From Streptomyces sp. NBC_00513 (lineage in GTDB: Bacteria; Actinomycetota; Actinomycetes; Streptomycetales; Streptomycetaceae), in NCBI RefSeq assembly GCF_041431415.1, contig NZ_CP107845.1, positions 7,192,001 through 7,256,000 of the forward strand: a stretch of DNA of 64,000 nt. Reading direction: 5' to 3'. The notes beneath the pieces are model-generated. The model was not told the origin of the DNA, did not search any database, and worked only from the letters and a program-made list of their open reading frames with translations. The position numbers and the translations under genes are program-made. Numbering within the stretch: position 1 is the first letter of the stretch; every line of letters begins with the position of its first letter. Below are positions 49,769 to 58,331 of the stretch, piece after piece.

Positions 49769-49809
49769 CCGACCGGCCTCGCGCCGACCGGCCCTGCGGC
49801 GGGTCGGAC

Positions 49810-50421
49810 TCAGCCGCCGTCGATGAGCCGCTGGAGGCCGGGGGCGTACAGGTCCGCGAGTCGGTCGGGGGGAGTACGGCCCCCCGCGCCGTCCGGCCGG
49901 TGCAGGCTCAAGGTCGCTCCCAGGCCGAGCAGTTGACCGGCGATCAGTTCGGCGCGCAACTGCGGGTCGGGGCCGGTCAGGATCGCGGCCAGCCGGTCGG
50001 TGACCTGTTCCCGGAAGCGTTCGCGCAGCAGGGTGCGTTCGTCGTCGTTGCCGAGGGAGAACACGACCCGCAGCAGCGGATCCCCGCGGAGCCGGTCGCG
50101 CAGCCGGACCATGGTGAGGACCAGATGCCGCCCCAGCGCCCGCGGGGGCGCCGCGAACAGGGCGTCGGCCGCCGGCCGGAAGTCGGCGACCGTGTTGAAC
50201 AGGGCCTCCTTGCTGCCGAACCGCTTCACGATCAGCGACGGGCTGACACCGGCGTCGGCGGCGATGCCGCGCATCGTCACCTCGGCGTAGGGGCGCAGGG
50301 TGAACGCCCGGCGGGCGGCGCGCACGATCGCGTCGCGCCCGCTCTCGCGCCCGGTCCCGGCATCGGGCTCGTCATCGGCCTCGGGCCCGCTCTCGGAGAC
50401 GGACGGGTCGGTGGTGCTCAT
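49810..50421 (-). CDS. TetR-family transcriptional regulator
   Basis: About 203 residues with an acidic N-terminal stretch of about 30 residues, then the TetR HTH (AIVRAARRAFTLRPYAEVTMRGIAADAGVSPSLIVKRFGSKEALF) and a helical effector domain. Its ATG overlaps the MFS stop (ATGA), so the regulator is co-transcribed with the pump and likely controls it through the large palindrome upstream of the operon. Confidence 0.92.
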   Translation of the reverse strand: MSTTDPSVSESGPEADDEPDAGTGRESGRDAIVRAARRAFTLRPYAEVTMRGIAADAGVSPSLIVKRFGSKEALFNTVADFRPAADALFAAPPRALGRHLVLTMVRLRDRLRGDPLLRVVFSLGNDDERTLLRERFREQVTDRLAAILTGPDPQLRAELIAGQLLGLGATLSLHRPDGAGGRTPPDRLADLYAPGLQRLIDGG

Positions 50422-51920
50422 GCGCTCTCCCGGGCGGCGGACGCGGACGCGGACGCGGTCACCGTGACCGTACCGCCCGTCACACCGGACGCCGATCCGG
50501 CCGAGGGCAGGAAGAGGGTGGCGACCAGCGCCGCGAGCGCCGCTCCGGCGGCGATCAGGAAGATCAGCAGGTAGGCGTGCAGGGTCGGCGCGGCGCGGCC
50601 GTCGACGAGGAACGTGACGTGCGCGAGGACGGCGGCGACCACGGCGCTGCAGCAGGCCTGACCGACGGAGCGCATGAGGGTGTTCAGCCCGTTGGCGGCG
50701 CCGGTCTCGCTCACCGGCACGGCCCGCATCACCAGGGCGGGCAGCGCCGAGTACGCGATGGCGGTGCCGGAGGCGACCACGGTGGCCCCGGCCACGATCA
50801 ACCAGAGGCTGTGGCTGGTGAAGAACCGGACCACGTAGCCGACGACCATGACCGCCGCGGCGAGCGCGAGCGCCGTCCGGGGCCCGTACGCGGCCGAGAT
50901 GCGGGCGGAGACCGGGGACAGCGCCACCATGGCCAGGCCGCCCGGCAGCAGGCAGAGGCCGCTCACCACGATGGACGCGCCGAGCCCGTATCCCGTGCTC
51001 GTCGGCTCCTGCACCATCTGGCCGGTGACCAGCGAGTTCGCGTAGAAGGCGAAGCCGATCAGCAGGGCGGCGACATTGGTGAGCAGCACGGCGGGCCGGG
51101 CCGACACGCGCAGATCGACCATGGGGGAGGTGGTCCGCAGTTCGTACCGCCCCCAGAGCAGCCCGACGACCAGGGAGGCGCCGAGCAGGCCGAGGGTGCG
51201 CGCGGAGGTCCAGCCCCAGTCCGCGCCCCGGGTGATGGCGAGGAGCAGCCCCACGAGGGCGGCGCTCAGGCCGAGGGTCCCGAGCGCGTCGAAGCGACCG
51301 GGGGAGCGCAGGGGCGATTCGGGGACGATCCACAGCACGAGGGCGAGGTCGAGCAGGCCGAGGGCGGCCGAGGCCCAGAACATCGTGTGCCAGTCGAAGT
51401 TCTCGATGACCACCGCGGCCACCGGGAGACCGATCGCCGCGCCGATGCCGAGGGACGAACTCATCAGGGCGATCGAGGACAGCACCCGCTCGGCCGGCAA
51501 CTCGTCGCGGATGATGCTGATGCCCAGGGGGATGACGGCCAGCGCCGCGCCCTGCAACGCCCGGCCGGTGATCAGGATCCCGATGTCGGAGCTGACCGCG
51601 CACAGCACGGACCCGGCCGTGAGGACCCCGAGGGACGCGAGGAGGACCCGCCGCTTCCCGTACATGTCGCCGACCCGGCCGAGGACGGGGGTGAACACGG
51701 CCCCGGTCAGCAGGGTGATGGTGACGAGCCACCCCGCGGCGCCCGGGCTCGCGCCCGTCAGGTCCGGGACGTGCGGCAGCAGCGGGACGACCAGGGTCTG
51801 CATCACGGCGACGACCACGCCGCAGAAGGCGAGGACGGGGACGATCAGGCGGGAGTGCGGGGAGGGGGCGCGGGGCGTCGTGACGGGCGCCGAACCGGGG
51901 TCGGGCATCGCGGCGGGCAT
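50418..51920 (-). CDS. MFS drug-type efflux transporter (DHA2-like)
   Basis: A 500-residue transporter with about 14 membrane helices. Motif A reads GRVGDMYGKRRVLL, and the length and repeated helical pattern fit drug:proton antiporters of the 14-TM group. The ATG at 51920 follows GGAG; another at 51908 is possible. It is first in an operon with a TetR regulator and begins 34 bases after a 53-bp palindrome. Substrate unknown; it could export a product of a nearby cluster, but nothing shows this. Confidence 0.92.
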   Translation of the reverse strand: MPAAMPDPGSAPVTTPRAPSPHSRLIVPVLAFCGVVVAVMQTLVVPLLPHVPDLTGASPGAAGWLVTITLLTGAVFTPVLGRVGDMYGKRRVLLASLGVLTAGSVLCAVSSDIGILITGRALQGAALAVIPLGISIIRDELPAERVLSSIALMSSSLGIGAAIGLPVAAVVIENFDWHTMFWASAALGLLDLALVLWIVPESPLRSPGRFDALGTLGLSAALVGLLLAITRGADWGWTSARTLGLLGASLVVGLLWGRYELRTTSPMVDLRVSARPAVLLTNVAALLIGFAFYANSLVTGQMVQEPTSTGYGLGASIVVSGLCLLPGGLAMVALSPVSARISAAYGPRTALALAAAVMVVGYVVRFFTSHSLWLIVAGATVVASGTAIAYSALPALVMRAVPVSETGAANGLNTLMRSVGQACCSAVVAAVLAHVTFLVDGRAAPTLHAYLLIFLIAAGAALAALVATLFLPSAGSASGVTGGTVTVTASASASAARESA

Positions 51921-51954
51921 GCTGCTCCAGACACGGAACGTGGGCGAGGCGCAC

Positions 51955-52007
51955 CACAGGGGTGCACAAGCGTTCACCCTCAGGGTAAACGCTTGTGCAC
52001 CCCTGTG
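51955..52007. promoter_or_regulatory. 53-bp near-perfect inverted repeat, probable TetR operator
   Basis: Arms 51955-51980 and 51982-52007 are complementary at 25 of 26 positions around a single central base; the only mismatch is 51975 versus 51987. The core is ACCCT-C-AGGGT and the outer arms contain GTGCACAAGCG. It lies 34 bases upstream of the MFS start. The rest of the gap to 52347 contains no supported gene or obvious promoter. Confidence 0.8.
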
Positions 52008-52347
52008 TCTCCACCCGTGTGCGGTCAGGTCGACATCGTGGTGTCCGTCCCCGTGGCTTCTGCGACGCGGCCCCGGTGAACGCGGTCGCCACGGCCACCG
52101 GGGCCACGGTCCAGGCCCTGCGCGACGCCGATGCCGACGATCCACCCGCGGCTGACGGGCCGGAGCGCGGCGGGGGCCGGTTCACGTCCGCCGGAACCCG
52201 CCGCGGACCCGGTCGCCGCAGGGGGCTCACAGGCTCATTCGCACGCGCCGAAAAAAGTTCGGACGAGGATGTCGAGAACCCGTGCCCGGCTCCGTCCCCG
52301 GGGTGAAGGCGGCCAGAATGGTCGCACCGGCACAGAGGAGAGACACC

Positions 52348-52755
52348 ATGGCGAAGTACCTGCTGCTGAAGCACTACCGGGGCGCCCCGGCCGCGGTCAA
52401 CGACGTTCCCATGGCCCAGTGGACCCCGGAGGAGATCACGGACCACGTGCGGTACATGAACGACTTCGCGGCGCGGCTGGAGAAGACGGGCGAGTTCGTC
52501 GACGGTCAGGCACTCGCCCCGGAGGGAGAGTGGGTCCGCTACGACGGAGAGGGCCGCCCGCCGGTCACCGACGGTCCGTTCGCCGAGACCAAGGACCTCA
52601 TCGCCGGCTGGATGATCATCGACGTCGACCACCACGAGCGCGCCGTCGAGCTGGCCGGGGAACTGTCCGCCGCCCCCGGGGCGGGCGGCAGGCCGATCCA
52701 CGAATGGCTGGAGGTTCGCCCGTTCCTGGCCGCGCCGCCCACCATCACGGAGTGA
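52348..52755 (+). CDS. YCII/DGPF-domain protein
   Basis: A 135-residue YCII-related protein with the TDGPFAETKDLIAGW (DGPF) signature and the typical start AKYLLLKHYRG. Such proteins are encoded next to ECF42 sigma factors, as here; the next gene starts in a GTGA overlap. GAGGAG precedes the ATG. Biochemical function unknown. Confidence 0.92.
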   Translation: MAKYLLLKHYRGAPAAVNDVPMAQWTPEEITDHVRYMNDFAARLEKTGEFVDGQALAPEGEWVRYDGEGRPPVTDGPFAETKDLIAGWMIIDVDHHERAVELAGELSAAPGAGGRPIHEWLEVRPFLAAPPTITE

Positions 52756-53939
52756 CCTCGCCCATGAACGAGGCCCTGCTCCGGAGCCTCACCCCGAGCG
52801 TGATCGGGATCCTCGTCCGCCGCGGAGTCGACTTCGCGGCGGCCGAGGACGCCGTGCAGGACGCCCTGGTCGAGGCGGTCCGCGTGTGGCCGGCCGACCC
52901 CCCGCGGGACGCCAAGGGCTGGCTGGTCACCGTGGCCTGGCGCCGGTTCCTCGACGCGGCCCGATCGGACACCGCCCGCCGCCGGCGTGAGGACCTCGTC
53001 GAAGAGGAACCGGCGGCGGGGCCCGCGTCCGCCGTGGACGACACGCTGCGGCTGTACTTCCTGTGCGCCCATCCGTCGCTGACGCCTTCGTCCGCGGTCG
53101 CGCTCACGCTGCGCGCCGTCGGCGGGCTGACCACTCGCCAGATCGCCCAGGCCTACCTGGTCCCCGAGGCGACCATGGCGCAGCGCATCAGCCGGGCCAA
53201 ACGCACCGTCTCCGACGTGCGCTTCGACCGCACCGGCGACGTGGCCACCGTGCTGCGCGTCCTGTACCTGGTCTTCAACGAGGGCTACTCCGGTGACGTC
53301 GACCTCGCGGCCGAGGCCATCCGGCTCACCCGGCAGCTCGCGGCCGTGATCGACCACCCGGAGGTGGCCGGACTGCTCGCGCTGATGCTGCTCCACCACG
53401 CCCGGCGCGCCACCCGGACCATGCCCGACGGGAGTCTGGTGCCGCTCGCCGAGCAGGACCGCGGCCGGTGGGACACCGAGTCGATCGCCGAGGGGGTCCG
53501 GATCCTCCAAGCGGCCCTCGCCCGCGACCGGCTGGGCGAGTTCCAGGCCCAGGCCGCCATCGCGGCGCTCCACGCCGACGCGCCCACCGCCGGGGAGACC
53601 GACTGGGTGCAGATCGTCGAGTGGTACGACGAACTCGTGCGGCTGACCGACAGTCCGGTCGTCCGCCTCAACCGCGCGGTGGCCGTGGGCGAGGCCGACG
53701 GACCGCGCGCCGGCCTGGCGGCACTCGCCGAGCTGGACTGGTCCGCCCCGGGTACCTCCGGCAAGGGACACCCCCTGCCCCGCCACGCCGCGGTGGCGGC
53801 GTACCTCCACGAGCGCGACGGCGACCTGGTGACGGCGGCGCGGCTGTACGCCGAGGCGGCCGACAAGGCACCCAACCTCGCCGAGCGCGACCACCTGACC
53901 CGCCAGGCCGCCCGGCTCAACGCCCTCGGGCGTCGCTGA
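52752..53939 (+). CDS. ECF42-type RNA polymerase sigma factor
   Basis: About 395 residues. Sigma region 2 (FAAAEDAVQDALVEAVRVWP and GWLVTVAWRRFLDAAR) and region 4 (ALTLRAVGGLTTRQIAQAYLVPEATMAQRISRAKR) are followed by a 200-residue TPR-like C-terminal extension (QAAIAALHADAPTAGETDW, VVRLNRAVAVGEADG), the arrangement of ECF42 factors. No anti-sigma gene is present, as expected; the DGPF gene is coupled upstream. GTG at 52752 or ATG at 52764 may start it. ECF42 factors usually drive their DGPF neighbours. Confidence 0.92.
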   Translation: MTSPMNEALLRSLTPSVIGILVRRGVDFAAAEDAVQDALVEAVRVWPADPPRDAKGWLVTVAWRRFLDAARSDTARRRREDLVEEEPAAGPASAVDDTLRLYFLCAHPSLTPSSAVALTLRAVGGLTTRQIAQAYLVPEATMAQRISRAKRTVSDVRFDRTGDVATVLRVLYLVFNEGYSGDVDLAAEAIRLTRQLAAVIDHPEVAGLLALMLLHHARRATRTMPDGSLVPLAEQDRGRWDTESIAEGVRILQAALARDRLGEFQAQAAIAALHADAPTAGETDWVQIVEWYDELVRLTDSPVVRLNRAVAVGEADGPRAGLAALAELDWSAPGTSGKGHPLPRHAAVAAYLHERDGDLVTAARLYAEAADKAPNLAERDHLTRQAARLNALGRR

Positions 53940-54232
53940 CGCGTCGCCGTCGAGCGGACGGGCGGTCGTTCCCGCGGCCGGTCGGCGGGCGGCGGACGGT
54001 CAAGACGGACCGTGTGATTCCGGACAGGTTTTCGAAGGCGGGCGCCCGGGGGAGTCGCGTGGGGGCGGGCGCGGCGGAGCAGCGGGCCGCCCGGGCGGTA
54101 CGCCCCGGGAAGGGCGCGTACGGCGGGCCCTTACGCGGTGCGCGCGGCCGCGGGCCCGGCGGAATGTCCCCCCGAGGGTAAATGGCCGATATTCGCCCCG
54201 TCGGTCCGCTTTCGGGTGGCCGCGTAACAGGA

Positions 54233-54294
54233 CTGACAAATCTGTACGCTACGGTAACTTCGCTGTCTGTCACCAGCGAAACACAGCGAAACAC
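54233..54294 (+). promoter_or_regulatory. Promoter and dyad/direct repeats of the beta-lactone (lst-like) operon
   Basis: CTGACA (54233-54238) and TAACTT (54255-54260) are 16 bases apart, placing a start near 54267. TTCGCTGT (54259-54266) is mirrored by ACAGCGAA (54283-54290), and AGCGAAACAC is repeated in tandem (54275-54284, 54285-54294). These elements overlap the start site and look like regulator-binding repeats. The earlier part of the gap (53940-54232) is GC-rich and empty of supported genes. Confidence 0.5.
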
Positions 54295-54352
54295 TGCGCC
54301 TTTCCGCCGGAGCGATGTGTGCTGCCCGCGTGCGCCCACCACGGAGTGAAAA

Positions 54353-55414
54353 TTGAGCACGAATAACTTATACAGCCGTATGGAATCCATTGGATCCCAT
54401 GTGCCGGCCACCACGCTGACCACCCGGGAACTGACCGGGCGATCCCCGAATCTGCGGGACGTGGATGTCGAGAGGATCACCGGAGTCGCCGAGAGGCGGG
54501 TTTACGATCCGCGTCCCGAGATCGGCGAGGACTCGTTCGGCATGGCCCTGCGTGCCGCGCGTGACTGCCTCGCGGTGTCCCGATACGAGGCCGCCGACCT
54601 GGACATCGTCATATCGGCGTCGATAACCCGCTTCAAGGACGCCGACCGTTTCTACTTCGAACCCTCCTTCGCGGGCTCCCTCGCCCGGGAACTGGGTGCC
54701 CGCTCCGCCCTGCACTTCGACGTCTCCAACGCCTGCGCCGGAATGATGACCGGCGTGTACGTGCTCGACCGGATGATCCGTTCCGGAGCGGTCCGCAGCG
54801 GCATGGTCGTCAGCGGTGAGCAGGCGACCCGCGTCGCCGAGACGGCGGCCCGCGAGATCGGCGACTCGTACGACCCGCAGTTCGCCTCCCTCTCCGTCGG
54901 CGACTCCGCCGCCGCGGTCGTCATGGACCGGTCCGCGGACGAGGCCGACCGCATCCACTACGTGGACCTGATGACCTGCGCGGAGTACTCGCACCTTTGC
55001 ATGGGAATGCCGAGCGAGCGCACCGAGGGAATCGCGCTCTACACGGACAACAAGAAGATGCACAACAAGGACCGGCTCGCCCTTTGGCCCCGATTCCACG
55101 GCGATCTGCTGTCCAAGAACGGTCGGGATTTCGCGGGTGAGGAATTCGACTACATCATTCAGCACCAGGTCGGCGCCCGATTCATCGACTATGTGAACCA
55201 GACGGGCGAGGCGGAGTTCGGCACGCCCATGCCCCCCTCGCTCGCCGTCGTGGAGCGGTACGGAAACACCGCCACCACCTCACACTTCCTGACGTTGCGT
55301 GAACACCTCGCGGCGGGCACCGCCCGGCGCGGATCCACCTTCCTGCTGGTTCCCGCCGCCTCCGGCGTGGTCACCGGAGCCCTGTCGGCCACCGTCACCC
55401 ACCTGGGGGTCTGA
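54353..55414 (+). CDS. lstA: OleA/FabH-like thiolase, lipstatin LstA-like
   Basis: A 353-residue KAS III-fold enzyme with the full triad: Cys128 in SNACAGM, His271 in IIQHQVG and Asn305 in YGNTATTS. In OleA and LstA this fold joins two fatty acyl-CoAs head to head to give a 2-alkyl-3-ketoacid. It opens a six-gene operon in lipstatin order. The TTG start has GGAG 6 bases upstream; the only later candidate, ATG 54380, has no ribosome site. Codon 6 is TTA (54368-54370), pointing to bldA control. lstB follows after 3 bases. Confidence 0.85.
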   Translation: MSTNNLYSRMESIGSHVPATTLTTRELTGRSPNLRDVDVERITGVAERRVYDPRPEIGEDSFGMALRAARDCLAVSRYEAADLDIVISASITRFKDADRFYFEPSFAGSLARELGARSALHFDVSNACAGMMTGVYVLDRMIRSGAVRSGMVVSGEQATRVAETAAREIGDSYDPQFASLSVGDSAAAVVMDRSADEADRIHYVDLMTCAEYSHLCMGMPSERTEGIALYTDNKKMHNKDRLALWPRFHGDLLSKNGRDFAGEEFDYIIQHQVGARFIDYVNQTGEAEFGTPMPPSLAVVERYGNTATTSHFLTLREHLAAGTARRGSTFLLVPAASGVVTGALSATVTHLGV

Positions 55415-55417
55415 ATC

Positions 55418-56299
55418 ATGGGCATGATCATCACCGCTGCGGGCACCGCCACCGTCGACACACACGCCACCGGCACGGCCGCCGACGCCACCCCGGCGGC
55501 CTCCTCCGTGGTCCTCGCCGGCCGGGCCGCCCGCGATTGCCTCGACCAGACCGGTCTGTCCCCCTCGGCCGTCGGCGTCCTCGTCAATGTGGGCGTCTAC
55601 CGGGAGTCGAACACCTTCGAACCGGCTCTCGCGGCCCTGGTGCAGAAGGAGGTCGGCATCAGCCTGGACTACCTCGTGGATCCCGCGGCCGGCTTCTCCT
55701 TCGACCTCATGAACGGCGCCTGCGGCGTGCTGAACGCGGTCCAGGTCGGTCAAGCGCTCCTCGACACGGGCAGCACCGAACGCCTCCTGGTCACCGCCGC
55801 CGACGTGCACCCCGGCGGCGACGCCCGCCGGGACCCCGACTACCCGTACGCGGACCTCGCCGGAGCCCTCCTGCTGGAGCGCAGCGCCGACCCCGACGCC
55901 GGATTCGGCCCCGTACGGCACTACACCGCCGACGGCCCCAGCGACACGGAGGGCTACCTGGACACCGCCCGCATGGGCGCCGAGGGCCGGACCCTGATCA
56001 CCGTGCGCCGCTCCCCGGACCACGACCACCGGCGCGCCGAACTCGCCGCCACCGCCGTCGCGGACTACGCCGCCGCGTACGGGCTCGACCTCGACCGCAC
56101 CCTGGTCATCGGTCCGGGCACCGAGGCGGACGCGCTTCCCCCCGGCGAGACGGGCGAACCGCACACCGCGGCCCCCGTCCTCGGCTACCTCCACGCCCTG
56201 GCGGCCGGCCTGCCCGAGGACTGTGACCAACTGCTGTTCGTCACCGCCGGCGCGGGTCCCAGCGCCGCCTGCGCGAGCTACCGACCCGAAGGCCGGTGA
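55418..56299 (+). CDS. lstB: Second OleA/FabH-like subunit, LstB-like
   Basis: A 293-residue thiolase-fold protein, shorter than LstA. It has a Cys at position 102 in MNGACGVLNAV, but the His and Asn motifs of KAS III enzymes are not recognisable in its C-terminal half. In lipstatin and nocardiolactone systems a second, incomplete OleA homologue pairs with the first to form a heterodimeric condensing enzyme; the same is likely here. ATG 55418 or 55424 may start it. Confidence 0.8.
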   Translation: MGMIITAAGTATVDTHATGTAADATPAASSVVLAGRAARDCLDQTGLSPSAVGVLVNVGVYRESNTFEPALAALVQKEVGISLDYLVDPAAGFSFDLMNGACGVLNAVQVGQALLDTGSTERLLVTAADVHPGGDARRDPDYPYADLAGALLLERSADPDAGFGPVRHYTADGPSDTEGYLDTARMGAEGRTLITVRRSPDHDHRRAELAATAVADYAAAYGLDLDRTLVIGPGTEADALPPGETGEPHTAAPVLGYLHALAAGLPEDCDQLLFVTAGAGPSAACASYRPEGR

Positions 56300-56303
56300 T
56301 CCG

Positions 56304-58331
56304 GTGACCACCGCGAGCCCACGACGCACGAACACCCGGGAGGCCGCGGCAGGCGCCGAGGGCCTCGCCGCCCGGCTGGAAGGCAACGCCCGCGCCTTCC
56401 CGCACAAGCCCGCCGTCATCCACCCCGACGGTGGCCGCGAACCCGACGGCCGCCCCCGCTACCGCACCCTGAACTACGGCGAGTTGCAGCAGGAGGTGGA
56501 GCGACTCGCCCACGGCCTGACCCACGCGGGCATCGGCCGGGGTACCAAGACGGTGCTGATGACCCCGCCGGGACCCGAGCTGTTCGCGCTGGTCTTCGCG
56601 CTCTTCCGGATCGGCGCCGTCCCCGTCGTCGTCGATCCCGGCATGGGCCCGCGCCGGATGCTCCACTGCTACCGGGCCGTCGGCGCCGAGGCCTTCATCG
56701 GCCCGCCGCTCGCCCACCTGGTACGCGTCCTGGGCCGCCGCACCTTCGAGGCCGTGCGGATCCCGGTCACGCTCGGCCGCCGGCGGCTGTGGGGCGGTCA
56801 CACCCTGGCGCGCCTGCGGTCCGCCCCGGGCCCGCGCACCGCGCCCCCCGCCGTCGGCGGGGACGACCTGCTGATGATCGGCTTCACCACGGGAAGCACC
56901 GGCCCCGCGAAGGGAGTCGAGTACACCCACCGGACGGCACTCTCGATCGCCCGTCGGATCGAGGACGCGCACGGACGCACCCGGGACGACGTCTCCCTGG
57001 TCACCCTGCCCTTCTACGGCATGCTCGACCTGGTCTACGGGTCCACGATCGTGCTCGCCCCGCTGGCGCCGGCGAAGGTCGCGCACGCCGATCCCGAACT
57101 CCTCGTCGACGCGCTGGAACGATTCGCCGTCAACACGATGTTCGCCTCGCCCGCCCTGCTGCGCCGCCTCGCGGACCATCTCACGACCCGCCCCCACCCC
57201 CTGCCCGACCTGCGCTGCGTGGTGTCCGGCGGGGCGCCCGTGCCGCCGTCCGTCGTCGCCGCACTGCGCGACGTCCTGGACGAGAAGGCCCGGATCCACG
57301 TCACCTACGGCGCCACCGAGGCCCTCCCGATCACCTCGATCGAGTCCGAGGAGATCCTGGCCGAGACCGCCGACCGGGCCGCGCTCGGCGCCGGAACCTG
57401 CGTCGGCCGGCCCGTACCCGGCACCCTCCTGCGGATCGCGCCCGTCACCGACGGCCCGATGCCGGCCCTCGCCCCCGGGTCGGACCCGGAGCCGGGGCGC
57501 GTCGGGGAGATCCTCGTCGCCGGGGACTCCGTCAGCCCCCGCTACCACGCCGCCCCGCAGGCCGACGCCCTCCACAAAGTGCCCGAGACGGCGCCCGAGG
57601 ACCCGGCCCGCGCGGGCCTCCACCCGATCGCCGGGGCCGGACCCGCGCCCCGCGTCTGGCATCGCACCGGCGACCTCGGCTACCTCGACGGCAGTGGTCG
57701 ACTGTGGTTCTGCGGACGATCGGCGCAGCGCGTGCGCGCCACCGGACACGACCTGTACACCGTGCTCTGCGAGGGCGTCTTCAACGCACACCCGCTGGTC
57801 CGTCGCAGCGCACTCGTCGGCATCGGCCCGGCGGGCGCGCAGCAGCCCGCCGTCTGCGTGGAGACCGAGACCCCCCTCGACGCGGACGCCTGGCGCGACC
57901 TCGTCGTCGAGCTGCGCGCATCGGCCACCCACCACGTTCCGGAGCTGGCGCCCGCGCCGTTCCTGCGCCACGCCGGGTTCCCCGTGGACATCCGGCACAA
58001 CGCCAAGATCGGCCGCGAGGAGCTCGGCCGGTGGGCCGAACGCCGTCTCGCGCCCCCGGCGCCCCCGTGGTCCCGCGCCGGCGCCCCGAAGCTGATCCCG
58101 CTCGCCGGCTGGGCCTACCTCCTCGGCGGCGCGGTCATGGCCGCCACCGCCACAGCGCCCGACGCCCCCGTCCTGCACTGGCTGTGGTGGATCGACGCCG
58201 TCCTCAGCATCGGCGTGCACGCCGCGCAGATCCCCCTCGCCCTGCCCCGGGCCCGGGCGGCCGGACACGGGCGGGCGGCCGCCGTCGCCCTCACCATGCT
58301 CTACGGCGCCACCTGGTGGCGGACCCTGTGA
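56304..58331 (+). CDS. lstC: OleC/LstC-like AMP-dependent ligase (beta-lactone synthetase) with C-terminal membrane segment
   Basis: A 675-residue ANL-superfamily enzyme: GFTTGSTGPAKGVEYTHRTAL (A3 loop, near residue 193), YGATEALPI (A5), HRTGDLGYLDGSGRLWFCGR (A7/A8). OleC enzymes adenylate a 3-hydroxy acid and close the beta-lactone. Beyond the ligase fold (from about residue 580) are three hydrophobic stretches (LAGWAYLLGGAVMAATA, WIDAVLSIGVHAAQIPLAL, AVALTMLYGATWW), suggesting membrane attachment. The GTG at 56304 is used. Its stop overlaps lstD (GTGA). Confidence 0.82.
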   Translation: MTTASPRRTNTREAAAGAEGLAARLEGNARAFPHKPAVIHPDGGREPDGRPRYRTLNYGELQQEVERLAHGLTHAGIGRGTKTVLMTPPGPELFALVFALFRIGAVPVVVDPGMGPRRMLHCYRAVGAEAFIGPPLAHLVRVLGRRTFEAVRIPVTLGRRRLWGGHTLARLRSAPGPRTAPPAVGGDDLLMIGFTTGSTGPAKGVEYTHRTALSIARRIEDAHGRTRDDVSLVTLPFYGMLDLVYGSTIVLAPLAPAKVAHADPELLVDALERFAVNTMFASPALLRRLADHLTTRPHPLPDLRCVVSGGAPVPPSVVAALRDVLDEKARIHVTYGATEALPITSIESEEILAETADRAALGAGTCVGRPVPGTLLRIAPVTDGPMPALAPGSDPEPGRVGEILVAGDSVSPRYHAAPQADALHKVPETAPEDPARAGLHPIAGAGPAPRVWHRTGDLGYLDGSGRLWFCGRSAQRVRATGHDLYTVLCEGVFNAHPLVRRSALVGIGPAGAQQPAVCVETETPLDADAWRDLVVELRASATHHVPELAPAPFLRHAGFPVDIRHNAKIGREELGRWAERRLAPPAPPWSRAGAPKLIPLAGWAYLLGGAVMAATATAPDAPVLHWLWWIDAVLSIGVHAAQIPLALPRARAAGHGRAAAVALTMLYGATWWRTL

